From an uncultured Selenomonadaceae bacterium (GTDB lineage Bacteria > Bacillota > Negativicutes > Selenomonadales > Selenomonadaceae), in contig CAJTSO010000002.1 in NCBI GenBank assembly GCA_910579115.1, positions 74,273 to 102,901 of the forward strand: a stretch of DNA of 28,629 nt, read 5' to 3'. The position numbers and the translations under genes were made by a program. Below, one piece after another: positions 15,985 to 23,821 of this stretch. The notes beneath the pieces were generated by a model that searched no databases, had not been told where the DNA came from, and worked only from the letters and a program-made list of their open reading frames with translations. Each line of letters begins with the position of its first letter. Position 1 is the stretch's first letter.

Positions 15985-16827
15985 TCAAAGCTCACATTCT
16001 TTATGACGCATTGCATGGCAGTTGATAGTCACAGCCACCGGTAATCCGGCAATGTGGGTCGGCATATATTCAACGTTTACCGCCAGAGCAGTTGTAGTAC
16101 CGCCAAGCTGAGGACCAATACCGGTTTTATTGATCATTTCCAGCAGTTCCTCTTCAAGCTTTGCATACTCTGGCTCAGGGTGACGAACATTAGTAGAACG
16201 GAGCAGGGCTTTCTTCGAGAGGACAGCCGCTGCATCCATTGTGCCGCCGACCCCAACGCCTACCACAATAGGCGGACAGGGATTGCAATCTGCATGCTTT
16301 ACTATATCAAGCACGGCAGCTTTTACCCCTTCAACGCCATCGGCCGGAACAAGCATCTTCAAGCCGGACTTATTTTCACTGCCAAATCCCTTGGCCGCAA
16401 GCTTCAACAAAATTTTGTCACCGGGCACGATGCGAACATAAATTATTGCTGGAGTGTTGTCCTTTGTATTAACGCGATTAAAAACAGGCTCCTTAACGAC
16501 AGACTTACGAAGGTAGCCGTCGACATAACCCTTGGCAACACCGGCATTAACGGCATCTTCAAAGGCTCCGCCCTCAATATGAACATCCTGACCTATTTCG
16601 GCAAAAACGATCGCCATACCGGTATCCTGACATATGGGACGGTCTTCTTCCCGGGCAATCTCGGCATTTCTTATAATCTGGTCAAGAACATCACAACCAA
16701 CCGGAGATTTTTCCGTTTCCCGCCCCTTCTTTAGGGCATCATAGACATCTTTCGGCAGGTAGTAGGAAGTCTCTTTGCAAAGCTTTGCCACAGCTTCGGT
16801 AATTGCTTCAGCCTGAATAACACGCAC
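15985..16827 (-). CDS. Class I fumarate hydratase, alpha (N-terminal) subunit
   Basis: The 280-residue subunit should hold an oxygen-sensitive [4Fe-4S] cluster. Candidate ligands are Cys66 (RPICQDTGM), Cys184 or Cys181 (ADCNPCPP) and Cys270 (INCHAMRHKE), placed as in other class I enzymes. The glycine-rich VVGVGVGGTMD segment is also typical. It is the first gene of the unit that continues with the beta subunit and fumarate reductase, so malate dehydration feeds fumarate respiration from one transcript. The start is GTG at 16827, preceded by GGAGG with a 7-base gap. L-tartrate dehydratase alpha is a less likely alternative. Confidence 0.94.
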   Translation of the reverse strand: MRVIQAEAITEAVAKLCKETSYYLPKDVYDALKKGRETEKSPVGCDVLDQIIRNAEIAREEDRPICQDTGMAIVFAEIGQDVHIEGGAFEDAVNAGVAKGYVDGYLRKSVVKEPVFNRVNTKDNTPAIIYVRIVPGDKILLKLAAKGFGSENKSGLKMLVPADGVEGVKAAVLDIVKHADCNPCPPIVVGVGVGGTMDAAAVLSKKALLRSTNVRHPEPEYAKLEEELLEMINKTGIGPQLGGTTTALAVNVEYMPTHIAGLPVAVTINCHAMRHKECEL

Positions 16828-16939
16828 AATAACCCCTCCTTAAATAAGACCAGTTGATAAGCATCATTGGTAACTAAAGTGAGTTTAACATATATCAATA
16901 AAGTTGTGAAGTGGATTCTATCAAGTTTTATAAACAGCT

Positions 16940-16970
16940 ATTATAATGCCGTCGTTCAGAAAAATGACAA
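16940..16970 (-). promoter_or_regulatory. Possible promoter of the fumarase/fumarate reductase operon
   Basis: On the minus strand TTGTCA (16970-16965) and a perfect TATAAT (16945-16940) are 19 bases apart, longer than ideal. The implied leader is about 105 bases. A TTGTGAA at 16904-16910, just downstream of the predicted start, resembles half of a Rex (NADH-sensing repressor) site, but the second half is poor. No hairpin separates this promoter from the rdgB stop codon at 16995, so read-through from rdgB is possible. Confidence 0.5.
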
Positions 16971-16994
16971 ATGAAAATAAACTAGCTATCCGCT

Positions 16995-17600
16995 TCAAGA
17001 TTTAAGGTACTTCTCCAAGAGGGACCTCATTGCCCGGATCGCCTCTCCCCGATGGCTTACGGCATCCTTTTCCTCCGGAGTGAGTTCCGCCATCGTCCTG
17101 CCGTTGTCCAGGTAAAAATACGGGTCGTAGCCAAATCCCCCCTGTCCCCGAGGTATCAGAGTAATCTCACCGGAAATCCGGCCATGAGAGGTAAGAATCG
17201 TTCCATCTGACCGGTTCACAAAGGCCAGGGCGCATTCATAGGCGGCCGGGGAATCCGCTGCGCCGATCCGCTGCATTTCCTTTACCATGTAGGCATTATT
17301 TTCATCATCACTGCCATGATGGCCACAGTAGCGGGCAGAATATATGCCGGGGGCACCGCCCAGCTTCTCTATAGTGAGACCGCTATCATCAGCGATGGCC
17401 GGCACACCGAGGCGCTCCGCATAATACTTAGCCTTGATCACGGCATTTTCCTCAAAGGTGGCGCCGTCTTCAACCGGGTCAGCGGTTTCTTCAAAACTGG
17501 ACAGGGGAACGATATCTATATCAAGACCATCAAAGGCCGCTATCAACTCCGCCATTTTCTTTTCATTCTTTGTCGCTACTACCGCTTTGAGTTTTGCCAT
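16995..17600 (-). CDS. rdgB: XTP/dITP diphosphatase (non-canonical purine NTP pyrophosphatase)
   Basis: This house-cleaning enzyme hydrolyses XTP, ITP and dITP to monophosphates and prevents their incorporation into nucleic acids. The 201-residue protein starts with AVVATKNEKK (the usual (S/T)xNxxK entry), then has TFEENAVIKA, the metal-binding ADDSGL, ARYCG and the late GFGYDP and SHRGEA motifs, all hallmarks of the RdgB/HAM1 family. The chosen start is ATG 17600, where the family normally begins, with GGGAGGG upstream. An in-frame upstream codon at 17660 would add 20 residues inside rph. It follows rph by 4 bases, a common pairing in Bacillota. Confidence 0.95.
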   Translation of the reverse strand: MAKLKAVVATKNEKKMAELIAAFDGLDIDIVPLSSFEETADPVEDGATFEENAVIKAKYYAERLGVPAIADDSGLTIEKLGGAPGIYSARYCGHHGSDDENNAYMVKEMQRIGAADSPAAYECALAFVNRSDGTILTSHGRISGEITLIPRGQGGFGYDPYFYLDNGRTMAELTPEEKDAVSHRGEAIRAMRSLLEKYLKS

Positions 17601-17604
17601 AGCC

Positions 17605-18429
17605 TCAGCCCTCCCTTCCGATTCTCCAGACAAGATGGTTTCCCAGAAGATCCTTTTCATACGATACTATGCGGTCAATTCCCAGAGCAGCCAATTCTAT
17701 AAGCGCCCGATGCTCAGCCAGAGTAAAAGGTCTCCCTTCACCTGTTCCCTGCAGCTCAACAAACTCACCATTTCCGGTCATTACCACATTCATATCCACT
17801 GCGGCCTGACTATCCTCGGCGTAGCACAGATCCAGCAGCGGTTCCTCCGGTTCCACCGGGGCAAGGACAATCCTCTGCCCCTTCTTAATTCTCTTGCGGG
17901 CTGGGGCTACCATGCCAACGCTTACCGCCGCCAGAAAGTCCTTTACAGGGAAGGGCTGGCCGCTCTCCGGATCGTAAAAACTCTCGCAGGCATCCACAAG
18001 GGCAATAAACGCCCCTGTAACAGAAGCAGTGCGGGTCCCGCCATCTGCCTCGATAACATCACAATCAATTGTTATCGTTCTGTCTCCTAGGGCCTTCATA
18101 TCCAGTACGGAGCGCAGGCTGCGTCCGATCAGCCGCTGTATTTCATGGGTACGGCCATTCTGTTTCCCTTTTATGGCTTCTCTGGGGGTTCGGGTAGCCG
18201 TAGCCGAAGGCAGCAAAGTGTACTCTGCCTTGAGCCAACCGCCCTTGCTTTCTCCATTTGCATTCCGCCGGAAAGTTGGAACGCGCTGTTCAACGGTGGC
18301 CGCGCATATCACCTTTGTATTGCCCAGTTCAATGAGAACCGAACCAGCCGGGCCATGCTGAAAAAACCGGGTGATCTTTAAGGGACGCAGATCATTGCTT
18401 CTGCGTCCGTCAACTCTCTTATTGTCCAA
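17605..18429 (-). CDS. rph: Ribonuclease PH
   Basis: RNase PH is a phosphate-dependent 3'-5' exoribonuclease that trims tRNA 3' ends. Family marks are RVDGRRSNDLRP at the start, NTKVICAATVE, SATATRTPREA, the phosphate-site region GRSLRSVLD and IDCDVIEADGGTRTASVTGA. The chosen start is TTG at 18429, with GGAG seven bases before it; this gives about 274 residues, slightly above the usual 240-260. A TTG at 18471 would add 14 residues deeper in the upstream gene. The gene overlaps the end of the CofE-like gene by 11 bases, so translation is probably coupled. The C-terminal region is complete. Confidence 0.94.
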   Translation of the reverse strand: MDNKRVDGRRSNDLRPLKITRFFQHGPAGSVLIELGNTKVICAATVEQRVPTFRRNANGESKGGWLKAEYTLLPSATATRTPREAIKGKQNGRTHEIQRLIGRSLRSVLDMKALGDRTITIDCDVIEADGGTRTASVTGAFIALVDACESFYDPESGQPFPVKDFLAAVSVGMVAPARKRIKKGQRIVLAPVEPEEPLLDLCYAEDSQAAVDMNVVMTGNGEFVELQGTGEGRPFTLAEHRALIELAALGIDRIVSYEKDLLGNHLVWRIGREG

Positions 18430-19105
18430 ATGGCTTCTCCAAATTTTGCTTACTCTTAATATATCTACCAAAGTCCCTGATTATAACAACGGGAACCTTC
18501 TGAGAGGCGTTCCCAAAGGGGTTATCCAGCAGCAACTTCGCTGCTTCATCTGCCTCCAGACCCTTACTGGCCCCAACCACCCTGCACCTGTGCAGATCGT
18601 TTGCGTCAGCGATCATCGCTCCGTAACAGCCAAAATGATTTCTTATGGCCTCTACTACCCTCTGTGGCTCCTTTGGTCCATACACAACATGCTTATCAAA
18701 GGGCGGCATTGTACCGGTCACATCATCGATCAGGGCTGCCTGGTAGCCGGCCAGCTCATAGAACACGCCTCTCTTGAAAGGCATCGCCAGAAGGCCGATC
18801 GCCAAAGAACCGATAACCCGCCAAGTCCCCTCCACATCAAAGAGAGCCTGCAGGCCATGGGGAGTGGACAGACTGCCTATATCCGGGAATACCCGGCAGA
18901 AAATTCGCGCCCAAACGCTTATCTTCAAATCTTCCGGGCGGACAGCCATGCCCTGAGTGACGGCAACCACGCTCTCCGCTACGGAAACCACATCATCAGG
19001 GCCAACGCCGCCCACCTTCGCCGCAAACTTATCTATTGCCTCCACTATATCATCCTTGTCAGTAAGGATGCGAGTAGGAACCTTTACGATTTCTACCTGT
19101 GACAT
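18419..19105 (-). CDS. CofE-like (F420-0:gamma-glutamyl ligase-type) protein
   Basis: The 228-residue protein resembles the CofE fold: a start like IVKVPTRILTDKDDI, then GPDDVVSVAESVVAVTQGM (a GD-V-V-A-ES/K strand-helix), a middle glycine/aspartate-rich part and a C-terminal PVVIIRDFGRY. In archaea and actinobacteria CofE adds glutamates to coenzyme F420. Nothing else in this window points to F420 synthesis and Negativicutes are not known producers, so the substrate is probably different. The family call is by eye and moderately firm; the function is unknown. ATG at 19105 follows AGGAGG with a 10-base gap. It sits third in the operon of thioesterase, membrane protein, CofE-like, rph, rdgB, and overlaps rph. 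Confidence 0.75.
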   Translation of the reverse strand: MSQVEIVKVPTRILTDKDDIVEAIDKFAAKVGGVGPDDVVSVAESVVAVTQGMAVRPEDLKISVWARIFCRVFPDIGSLSTPHGLQALFDVEGTWRVIGSLAIGLLAMPFKRGVFYELAGYQAALIDDVTGTMPPFDKHVVYGPKEPQRVVEAIRNHFGCYGAMIADANDLHRCRVVGASKGLEADEAAKLLLDNPFGNASQKVPVVIIRDFGRYIKSKQNLEKPFGQ

Positions 19106-19120
19106 TTTCCCGTTTCCTCC

Positions 19121-19669
19121 TCAATCCTCATCAACAAGCTTAACGCCGATACTCCTGGCTGCTTCCTCAGCAGTCATGGTAATACGGTCTTTCCGCACCT
19201 CACAGGGACGGCGGCTACAGGTTGTATAAATAATGTCTATTGGCATATCGACCATATGGGACAGCGCCAGCTCCAGGCTTTGTCCCTTTCTTGCTTTCAG
19301 TATAACAACAACATCAATATCAATCGATTTTTTAGGATTTACAATAACTGCCTCAAAATAATCATCCTTCCGGGGTTCACCCACTCTCTCCACTTTGCCT
19401 CTTGCCTCAATGCCATCGTACTGCTCATAAGGCAGCTGCGTTCTGGCTATACAGTCACTGACAACTGCCTCCTGTTTACCGATATTTTTGAAGGTCAAAC
19501 GACGGCGAACTGTGACGGAATCACCATCCCGAGAGACCTTGGAAAATTCCTTCTCTTTGTCCTTATCCAAAACCAGCTCGGCATCACCTTCGACAATGCA
19601 CAAAATTTTGTAGCCGATGACCATTAACAGAAGTAAAAGAAATATGCCTTTCAATATAAGCGCTATCAT
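19121..19669 (-). CDS. Hypothetical membrane-anchored protein
   Basis: I do not recognise this 182-residue protein. An N-terminal hydrophobic helix (about residues 3-25, IALILKGIFLLLLLMVIGY) is followed by a soluble domain of alternating beta-type strands. Phrases such as SVTVRRRLTFKNIGKQEAVVSDCIARTQLP and SIDIDVVVILKARKG read like an immunoglobulin-like extracytoplasmic beta-sandwich. The helix may be an uncleaved signal anchor. The start is ATG 19669 with GGAGGG 4 bases upstream; an in-frame TTG at 19681 would include the ribosome binding site itself. It is second in the operon, 23 bases after the thioesterase and 15 before the CofE-like gene. The conserved order would be the best clue to function. 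Confidence 0.75.
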   Translation of the reverse strand: MIALILKGIFLLLLLMVIGYKILCIVEGDAELVLDKDKEKEFSKVSRDGDSVTVRRRLTFKNIGKQEAVVSDCIARTQLPYEQYDGIEARGKVERVGEPRKDDYFEAVIVNPKKSIDIDVVVILKARKGQSLELALSHMVDMPIDIIYTTCSRRPCEVRKDRITMTAEEAARSIGVKLVDED

Positions 19670-19692
19670 CTTGCCCTCCAAATATCTGGCAA

Positions 19693-20100
19693 TTATTCAA
19701 GGCCTTTGACTAGGCGCTCGTAATACTTCGCCGGCAAACGGGTTATCCTTCCAGTGGACTTCTCCGTAAAAACATTTTGAGTATGACCAGTGACCAGCAG
19801 CGTCCGGTCGTTCTTCCGCAGGATGCGGTAGTCAAAGGCCATTTTTGCCTTTGTCAATGCAGTGGGAGTCGTCTCAATGATAAGTACATCGTCAAAATAT
19901 CCGGGCGAATGGAATTTTGCGCTGACATCGGTAATGGGGAAAACATATCCGTCCTCCATCATTTCGCCGAGGGTGATCCCTAATGCTCTCAGCAGCTCGA
20001 CGCGCCCTATTTCAAACCAGCGGATGTAATTTGAATGATGAACCACCGCCATGGTATCGGTATCATAAAAATTGACTCTGTGTTCCGTCTCTAAAATCAC
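19693..20100 (-). CDS. Acyl-CoA thioesterase of the YbgC/FadM hotdog family
   Basis: This 135-residue single-hotdog protein hydrolyses acyl-CoA thioesters. The family motif is seen at the start: RVNFYDTDTMAVVHHSNYIRWFE, containing the catalytic aspartate (YDTD) and the HxNY turn. The central strand GYVFPITDVSAKFHSPGYFDDVLIIET and the C-terminal RLPAKYYERL are also typical. The 4-hydroxybenzoyl-CoA thioesterase label is generic; the physiological acyl group is unknown, short-chain or aromatic CoA esters being usual. The start is GTG at 20100, with GGAGG seven bases upstream. It is the first gene of a five-gene minus-strand operon with a strong promoter at 20149-20177. Confidence 0.92.
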   Translation of the reverse strand: MILETEHRVNFYDTDTMAVVHHSNYIRWFEIGRVELLRALGITLGEMMEDGYVFPITDVSAKFHSPGYFDDVLIIETTPTALTKAKMAFDYRILRKNDRTLLVTGHTQNVFTEKSTGRITRLPAKYYERLVKGLE

Positions 20101-20148
20101 TCTAAAGCCTCCATAAATCTTTACTCAACAAATCCCATATAAGTGCTT

Positions 20149-20177
20149 ATTTTAGAACTATCCCACTACCTTGTCAA
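20149..20177 (-). promoter_or_regulatory. Promoter of the thioesterase-to-rdgB operon
   Basis: On the minus strand a perfect TTGACA (20177-20172) and TAAAAT (20154-20149, five of six) are 17 bases apart. The leader would be about 42 bases. Its -35 element lies one base from the -35 of the divergent thioredoxin promoter, so the two polymerases may compete. Confidence 0.85.
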
Positions 20178-20178
20178 T

Positions 20179-20207
20179 TTGTATTTCCCCCGCTCTTATA
20201 GTATAAT
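20179..20207 (+). promoter_or_regulatory. Probable thioredoxin promoter
   Basis: A perfect TATAAT (20202-20207) lies 17 bases after TTGTAT (20179-20184), a weak -35. The start of transcription would be near 20214, leaving a leader of about 58 bases. No operator is evident. Confidence 0.55.
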
Positions 20208-20271
20208 TAATGTGGTTCCCGATTATTTGCAGGACATTGATGACCCTATTGCAAGAAAGGAAGCGATTGCA

Positions 20272-20586
20272 ATGAAGAAGCCTACGATAGTCACCTCTGA
20301 AAATTTTGATCAGGAAGTACTTAATGCGACTGGCAAGGTTTTGGTTGATTTTTGGGCCGACTGGTGCGGCCCCTGCCGGATGCTCGCCCCAATTATTGAG
20401 GAAATTGCCTCTGAACACGAGGATATAAAGGTCTGTAAAATAAATGTCGACGAAGAGACGACCCTGGCTCAGCAGTACAATGTTATGAGTATCCCCATGG
20501 TCATAATGTTTGAGAACGGGAAAATAACCGGCGAAACCGTTGGGTTCCAGCCAAAGGACTTCCTCCTGAAATCACTGGAGCTCTGA
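20272..20586 (+). CDS. trxA: Thioredoxin
   Basis: A 104-residue cytoplasmic disulfide reductant. The redox site DFWADWCGPCRM places the cysteines at 32 and 35. The buried proton-relay Asp of VDFWA, the cis-proline loop SIPMVIMFENGK and the closing GFQPKDFLLKSLEL are all present. Length and ends are those of ordinary thioredoxins. The start is ATG 20272, with AAAGGAAG upstream; an in-frame ATG at 20143 would add 43 residues running through both promoters and is rejected. It is transcribed alone from the divergent promoter region, ending at a strong terminator shared with ileS. Confidence 0.96.
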   Translation: MKKPTIVTSENFDQEVLNATGKVLVDFWADWCGPCRMLAPIIEEIASEHEDIKVCKINVDEETTLAQQYNVMSIPMVIMFENGKITGETVGFQPKDFLLKSLEL

Positions 20587-20613
20587 TCCATTTCTCTTAA
20601 CCAAACCCATTTC

Positions 20614-20648
20614 AAAAGCCCCTCGGCAGTAATTGCCGAGGGGCTTTT
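20614..20648. terminator. Bidirectional terminator between trxA and ileS
   Basis: A perfect 15-bp stem (20614-20628 and 20634-20648) has a 5-base loop, a GC-rich core and AAAA/TTTT at the outer ends. It lies 27 bases after trxA and 13 bases past the ileS stop codon. Confidence 0.95.
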
Positions 20649-20661
20649 CGTCTGTCATTTT

Positions 20662-23600
20662 TTACAGAACAGAAATCGTTACATTCTCACCGTTGATATT
20701 CCATTCTTTGGAAACCTTGCTTTCCGCCATAGCGCCGATAGTTATGGAATCAGCCAGCAGGACTTTCTTCAGCTCTGCTTCATTACGCTGAGCAACTGCG
20801 GCCAGCTTGTCACTGCCGTCCAGAGCGACCTTAATGCGATCAGTTACCTGATAGCCGTTCTCCTTGCGCATTGTCTGCACCTTGGAGATGATCTCCCGGA
20901 CGAAGCCCTCTTCAATGAGCTCATCGGTAAGGGTTGTTGCCAGGGCCACCGTGACCTCGCCATAATGCTGGCTGATGTAACCGGGAGTCTGAGACATCGT
21001 TATGTCAATATCCTCCGGCAGAAGTGTAACCGGGCCGTCAGGTAGCTCCAGTACCAGTTGTCCGGTCTTATCCAGCTCGCTCTTTGCGATGTGGCCATTA
21101 AGCCCAGCCAACATGTTCTTGATGGTGCCTATCTTTCCCCCTACCTTCTTACCAAGCACCTTGAACTGGGGTTTGAAGGTATAGGTAAGATAGGCCTCCA
21201 TATCGGAGACAAACTCTACCGACTTGACGTTAAGCTCTGCCCGCACAATATCAACAAAGAAATCACTAAGCTTCTTGCCTTTTTCCGTATGAACATAGAG
21301 AGTGGACAGCGGCTGACGGTTTTTCAAATTTCCCTGATTACGGGCAGCACGGCCGAGCACTACAATGTCCCGGACAAGCTCCATGTTTTTTTCGAGTTCC
21401 TCATCCACATGGGACATATCAGCAACCGGATAGTCGCAAAGATGAACAGACTCAGGCGCGAGCTTGTCTACACTGCGGACAATATTCTGGTAAATGTTTT
21501 CCGTCATGAACGGTATCATGGGGGCAGCAGCCTTGATGATAGTAGACAGGGCAGTATAAAGCGTCATGTAGGCATTGATCTTGTCCTGCTCCATCCCCTT
21601 TGCCCAGAACCGTTCGCGGCTTCTGCGAACATACCAGTTGGACAGCTCGTCGACAAAATTGTACAGCGCCCTTGCGGCCTCAGGAATTTTGTAGTTAGCA
21701 AGGCTGCTATCAGCCGTGGCAATAGCCGTATTCAGGCGGGAGAGTATCCACTTGTCTAGAACCGCCAGCTTGTCGTACTCCAGGCTGTATTTGGCAGGAT
21801 CAAACTGATCGATTTCAGCATAAAGAACATAGAAAGCATAGGTATTCCAGAGTGTACCCATGAACTTGCTCTGACCTTCCTTAACAGCTGCGTCGTGATA
21901 GCGGGTAGGTATCCAGGGAGCTCCGGCCGAATAGAAGTACCAGCGTACCGCGTCGGCGCCATGATGGTTCAGAGTCTCCATAGGATCTACCGCGTTGCCC
22001 TTCGACTTTGACATCTTTTGGCCATCCTTATCAAGGACATGGCCAAGGACAATTACATTCTTAAAGGAAGACACGTCAAAGAGCAGAGTAGAAATTGCGA
22101 TGAGGGAGTAGAACCAGCCCCGAGTCTGATCTACTGCCTCAGAGATGAAATCCGCCGGGAAACGAGTCTCGAAATGTTCCTTATTCTCAAAGGGATAGTG
22201 CCATTGAGCGAAGGGCATGGAGCCAGAGTCAAACCAACAGTCGATAACCTCAGGAACCCGGTGCATTTCCTTGCCGCACTTTTCACAGCGGATTGTAACA
22301 TTGTCAACATACGGGCGGTGAAGCTCGATTTCCTCCGGGCAGTTGTCAGACATAGCCTTCAGTTCTGCAATAGAACCAATGACGTGCTGATGACCGCATG
22401 AGCATTCCCAAACATTAAGCGGAGTCCCCCAGTAACGGTTGCGGGATAATCCCCAGTCCTGAACGTGCTCCAGCCAGTCGCCAAAGCGGCCCTTACCGAT
22501 AGAATCAGGAATCCAGTTGACGGTATTATTATTGTTGATCAGCTTGTCACGAACCGCTGTCATATTGATGAACCAGGTCTCGCGGGCGTAGTAAAGCAGC
22601 GGCATATCACAACGCCAGCAATGGGGATAACTATGCTCAAAGGAAGGAGCCTTAAAAAGTTTTCCGCTGCTCTTCAAATCTTTTATGATAAGCGGGTCAG
22701 CATCCTTGACGAAGACCCCGGGCCAGTCTGTGTCATCGGTCATATTACCGTGGCTGTCCACGAACTGAACAAAACCAACGTTATACTTTTTGCAAACGCG
22801 TCCGTCGTCCTCACCAAAGGCCGGAGCCATATGTACAATGCCAGTACCATCTGTGATAGTAACGTAATCATCGCAGGTCACAATGAACGACTTTTTACCG
22901 GTCTTTCCTACAGCATAAGGATAAAGTGGCTCATACTCCCGATATTCCAGATCTCTACCCTTCATTGTAGCCAGCACTTCACGCTGACCTTCATCCTCGG
23001 CAAAAACAGTTTCCACAAGAGCTTCGGCCAAATAGTAAACTGTATCGTTTACCTTCAATTTTACATAATCAACCTCTGGATTGACGCAGAGAGCCAGATT
23101 ACTGGGAAGTGTCCATGGGGTAGTGGTCCAGGCCAGGAAATACGCATCTTCACCCGCTGCCTTAAATTTCACCATTGCCGAACGCTCGCGGACATCCTTA
23201 TAACCCTGAGCTACCTCATGAGAGGACAAAGGCGTGCCGCAGCGGGGGCAGTAAGGAACCACCTTGTGCCCCTTGTATAAAAGTCCCTTTTCCCAAATTG
23301 TCTTCAATGCCCACCATTCGGACTCAATAAAATCGTTTTCATAGGTGATATAGGGATGTTCCATATCTGCCCAGAAGCCAACAACATCGGAAAATTCTTC
23401 CCACATGCTCTTGTATTTCCAAACAGACTCCCGGCATTTCTTAATAAACGGCTCAATGCCATACTTCTCAATCTGCTCCTTGCCGTTAATCCCCAGTGCC
23501 TTCTCCACCTCCAGCTCAACTGGAAGACCATGAGTATCCCAACCGGCTTTTCTGAGGATATATTTTCCCTTCATGCACTGATAACGGGGCAGCAGGTCCT

Positions 23601-23793
23601 TGATAACGCGGGTGAGAACGTGACCTATATGAGGTTTTCCATTGGCGGTAGGTGGTCCATCGTAGAATGTAAAGGTGTCGTTACCTTTTCGGGCATTCAC
23701 CGTCTTTGTGGCAATATCATTTTCCTTCCAGAACTTCAGGACCTCCCGCTCGCGCTTTACAAAGTCCAGGTTTGTTTCTACCTTACTATACAA
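20662..23793 (-). CDS. ileS: Isoleucyl-tRNA synthetase, type 2 (eukaryote-like)
   Basis: It charges tRNA-Ile with isoleucine and edits misactivated valine. The class I signatures are DGPPTANGKPHIGHVLTRV near the N terminus and DGQKMSKSKGNAVDP in the C-terminal half of the catalytic core. The CP1 editing domain lies between them (LAWTTTPWTLPSNLAL). Cysteine pairs CPRCG and CEKCG are candidate zinc sites. The FYDGPPTANGKPHIGH wording and the length of 1043 residues mark the IleS2 class, as opposed to the E. coli/S. aureus housekeeping class. The chosen start is TTG 23793 with GGAGGG six bases upstream, giving LYSKVETNLDFVKRE, the usual beginning; a longer frame from 23868 would run into the T-box terminator. 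Expression is controlled by the upstream T-box leader. Confidence 0.97.
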   Translation of the reverse strand: MYSKVETNLDFVKREREVLKFWKENDIATKTVNARKGNDTFTFYDGPPTANGKPHIGHVLTRVIKDLLPRYQCMKGKYILRKAGWDTHGLPVELEVEKALGINGKEQIEKYGIEPFIKKCRESVWKYKSMWEEFSDVVGFWADMEHPYITYENDFIESEWWALKTIWEKGLLYKGHKVVPYCPRCGTPLSSHEVAQGYKDVRERSAMVKFKAAGEDAYFLAWTTTPWTLPSNLALCVNPEVDYVKLKVNDTVYYLAEALVETVFAEDEGQREVLATMKGRDLEYREYEPLYPYAVGKTGKKSFIVTCDDYVTITDGTGIVHMAPAFGEDDGRVCKKYNVGFVQFVDSHGNMTDDTDWPGVFVKDADPLIIKDLKSSGKLFKAPSFEHSYPHCWRCDMPLLYYARETWFINMTAVRDKLINNNNTVNWIPDSIGKGRFGDWLEHVQDWGLSRNRYWGTPLNVWECSCGHQHVIGSIAELKAMSDNCPEEIELHRPYVDNVTIRCEKCGKEMHRVPEVIDCWFDSGSMPFAQWHYPFENKEHFETRFPADFISEAVDQTRGWFYSLIAISTLLFDVSSFKNVIVLGHVLDKDGQKMSKSKGNAVDPMETLNHHGADAVRWYFYSAGAPWIPTRYHDAAVKEGQSKFMGTLWNTYAFYVLYAEIDQFDPAKYSLEYDKLAVLDKWILSRLNTAIATADSSLANYKIPEAARALYNFVDELSNWYVRRSRERFWAKGMEQDKINAYMTLYTALSTIIKAAAPMIPFMTENIYQNIVRSVDKLAPESVHLCDYPVADMSHVDEELEKNMELVRDIVVLGRAARNQGNLKNRQPLSTLYVHTEKGKKLSDFFVDIVRAELNVKSVEFVSDMEAYLTYTFKPQFKVLGKKVGGKIGTIKNMLAGLNGHIAKSELDKTGQLVLELPDGPVTLLPEDIDITMSQTPGYISQHYGEVTVALATTLTDELIEEGFVREIISKVQTMRKENGYQVTDRIKVALDGSDKLAAVAQRNEAELKKVLLADSITIGAMAESKVSKEWNINGENVTISVL

Positions 23794-23821
23794 AACGATC
23801 CCTCCAAACAAGCACAATAAA

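Noticed and set aside
18383..18408. Perfect 8-bp inverted repeat (GGACGCAG/CTGCGTCC) near the start of rph
   Set aside because: It lies in the codons of the conserved DGRRSNDLRP motif, so the repeat is probably a by-product of coding; an effect on translation is possible but unsupported.
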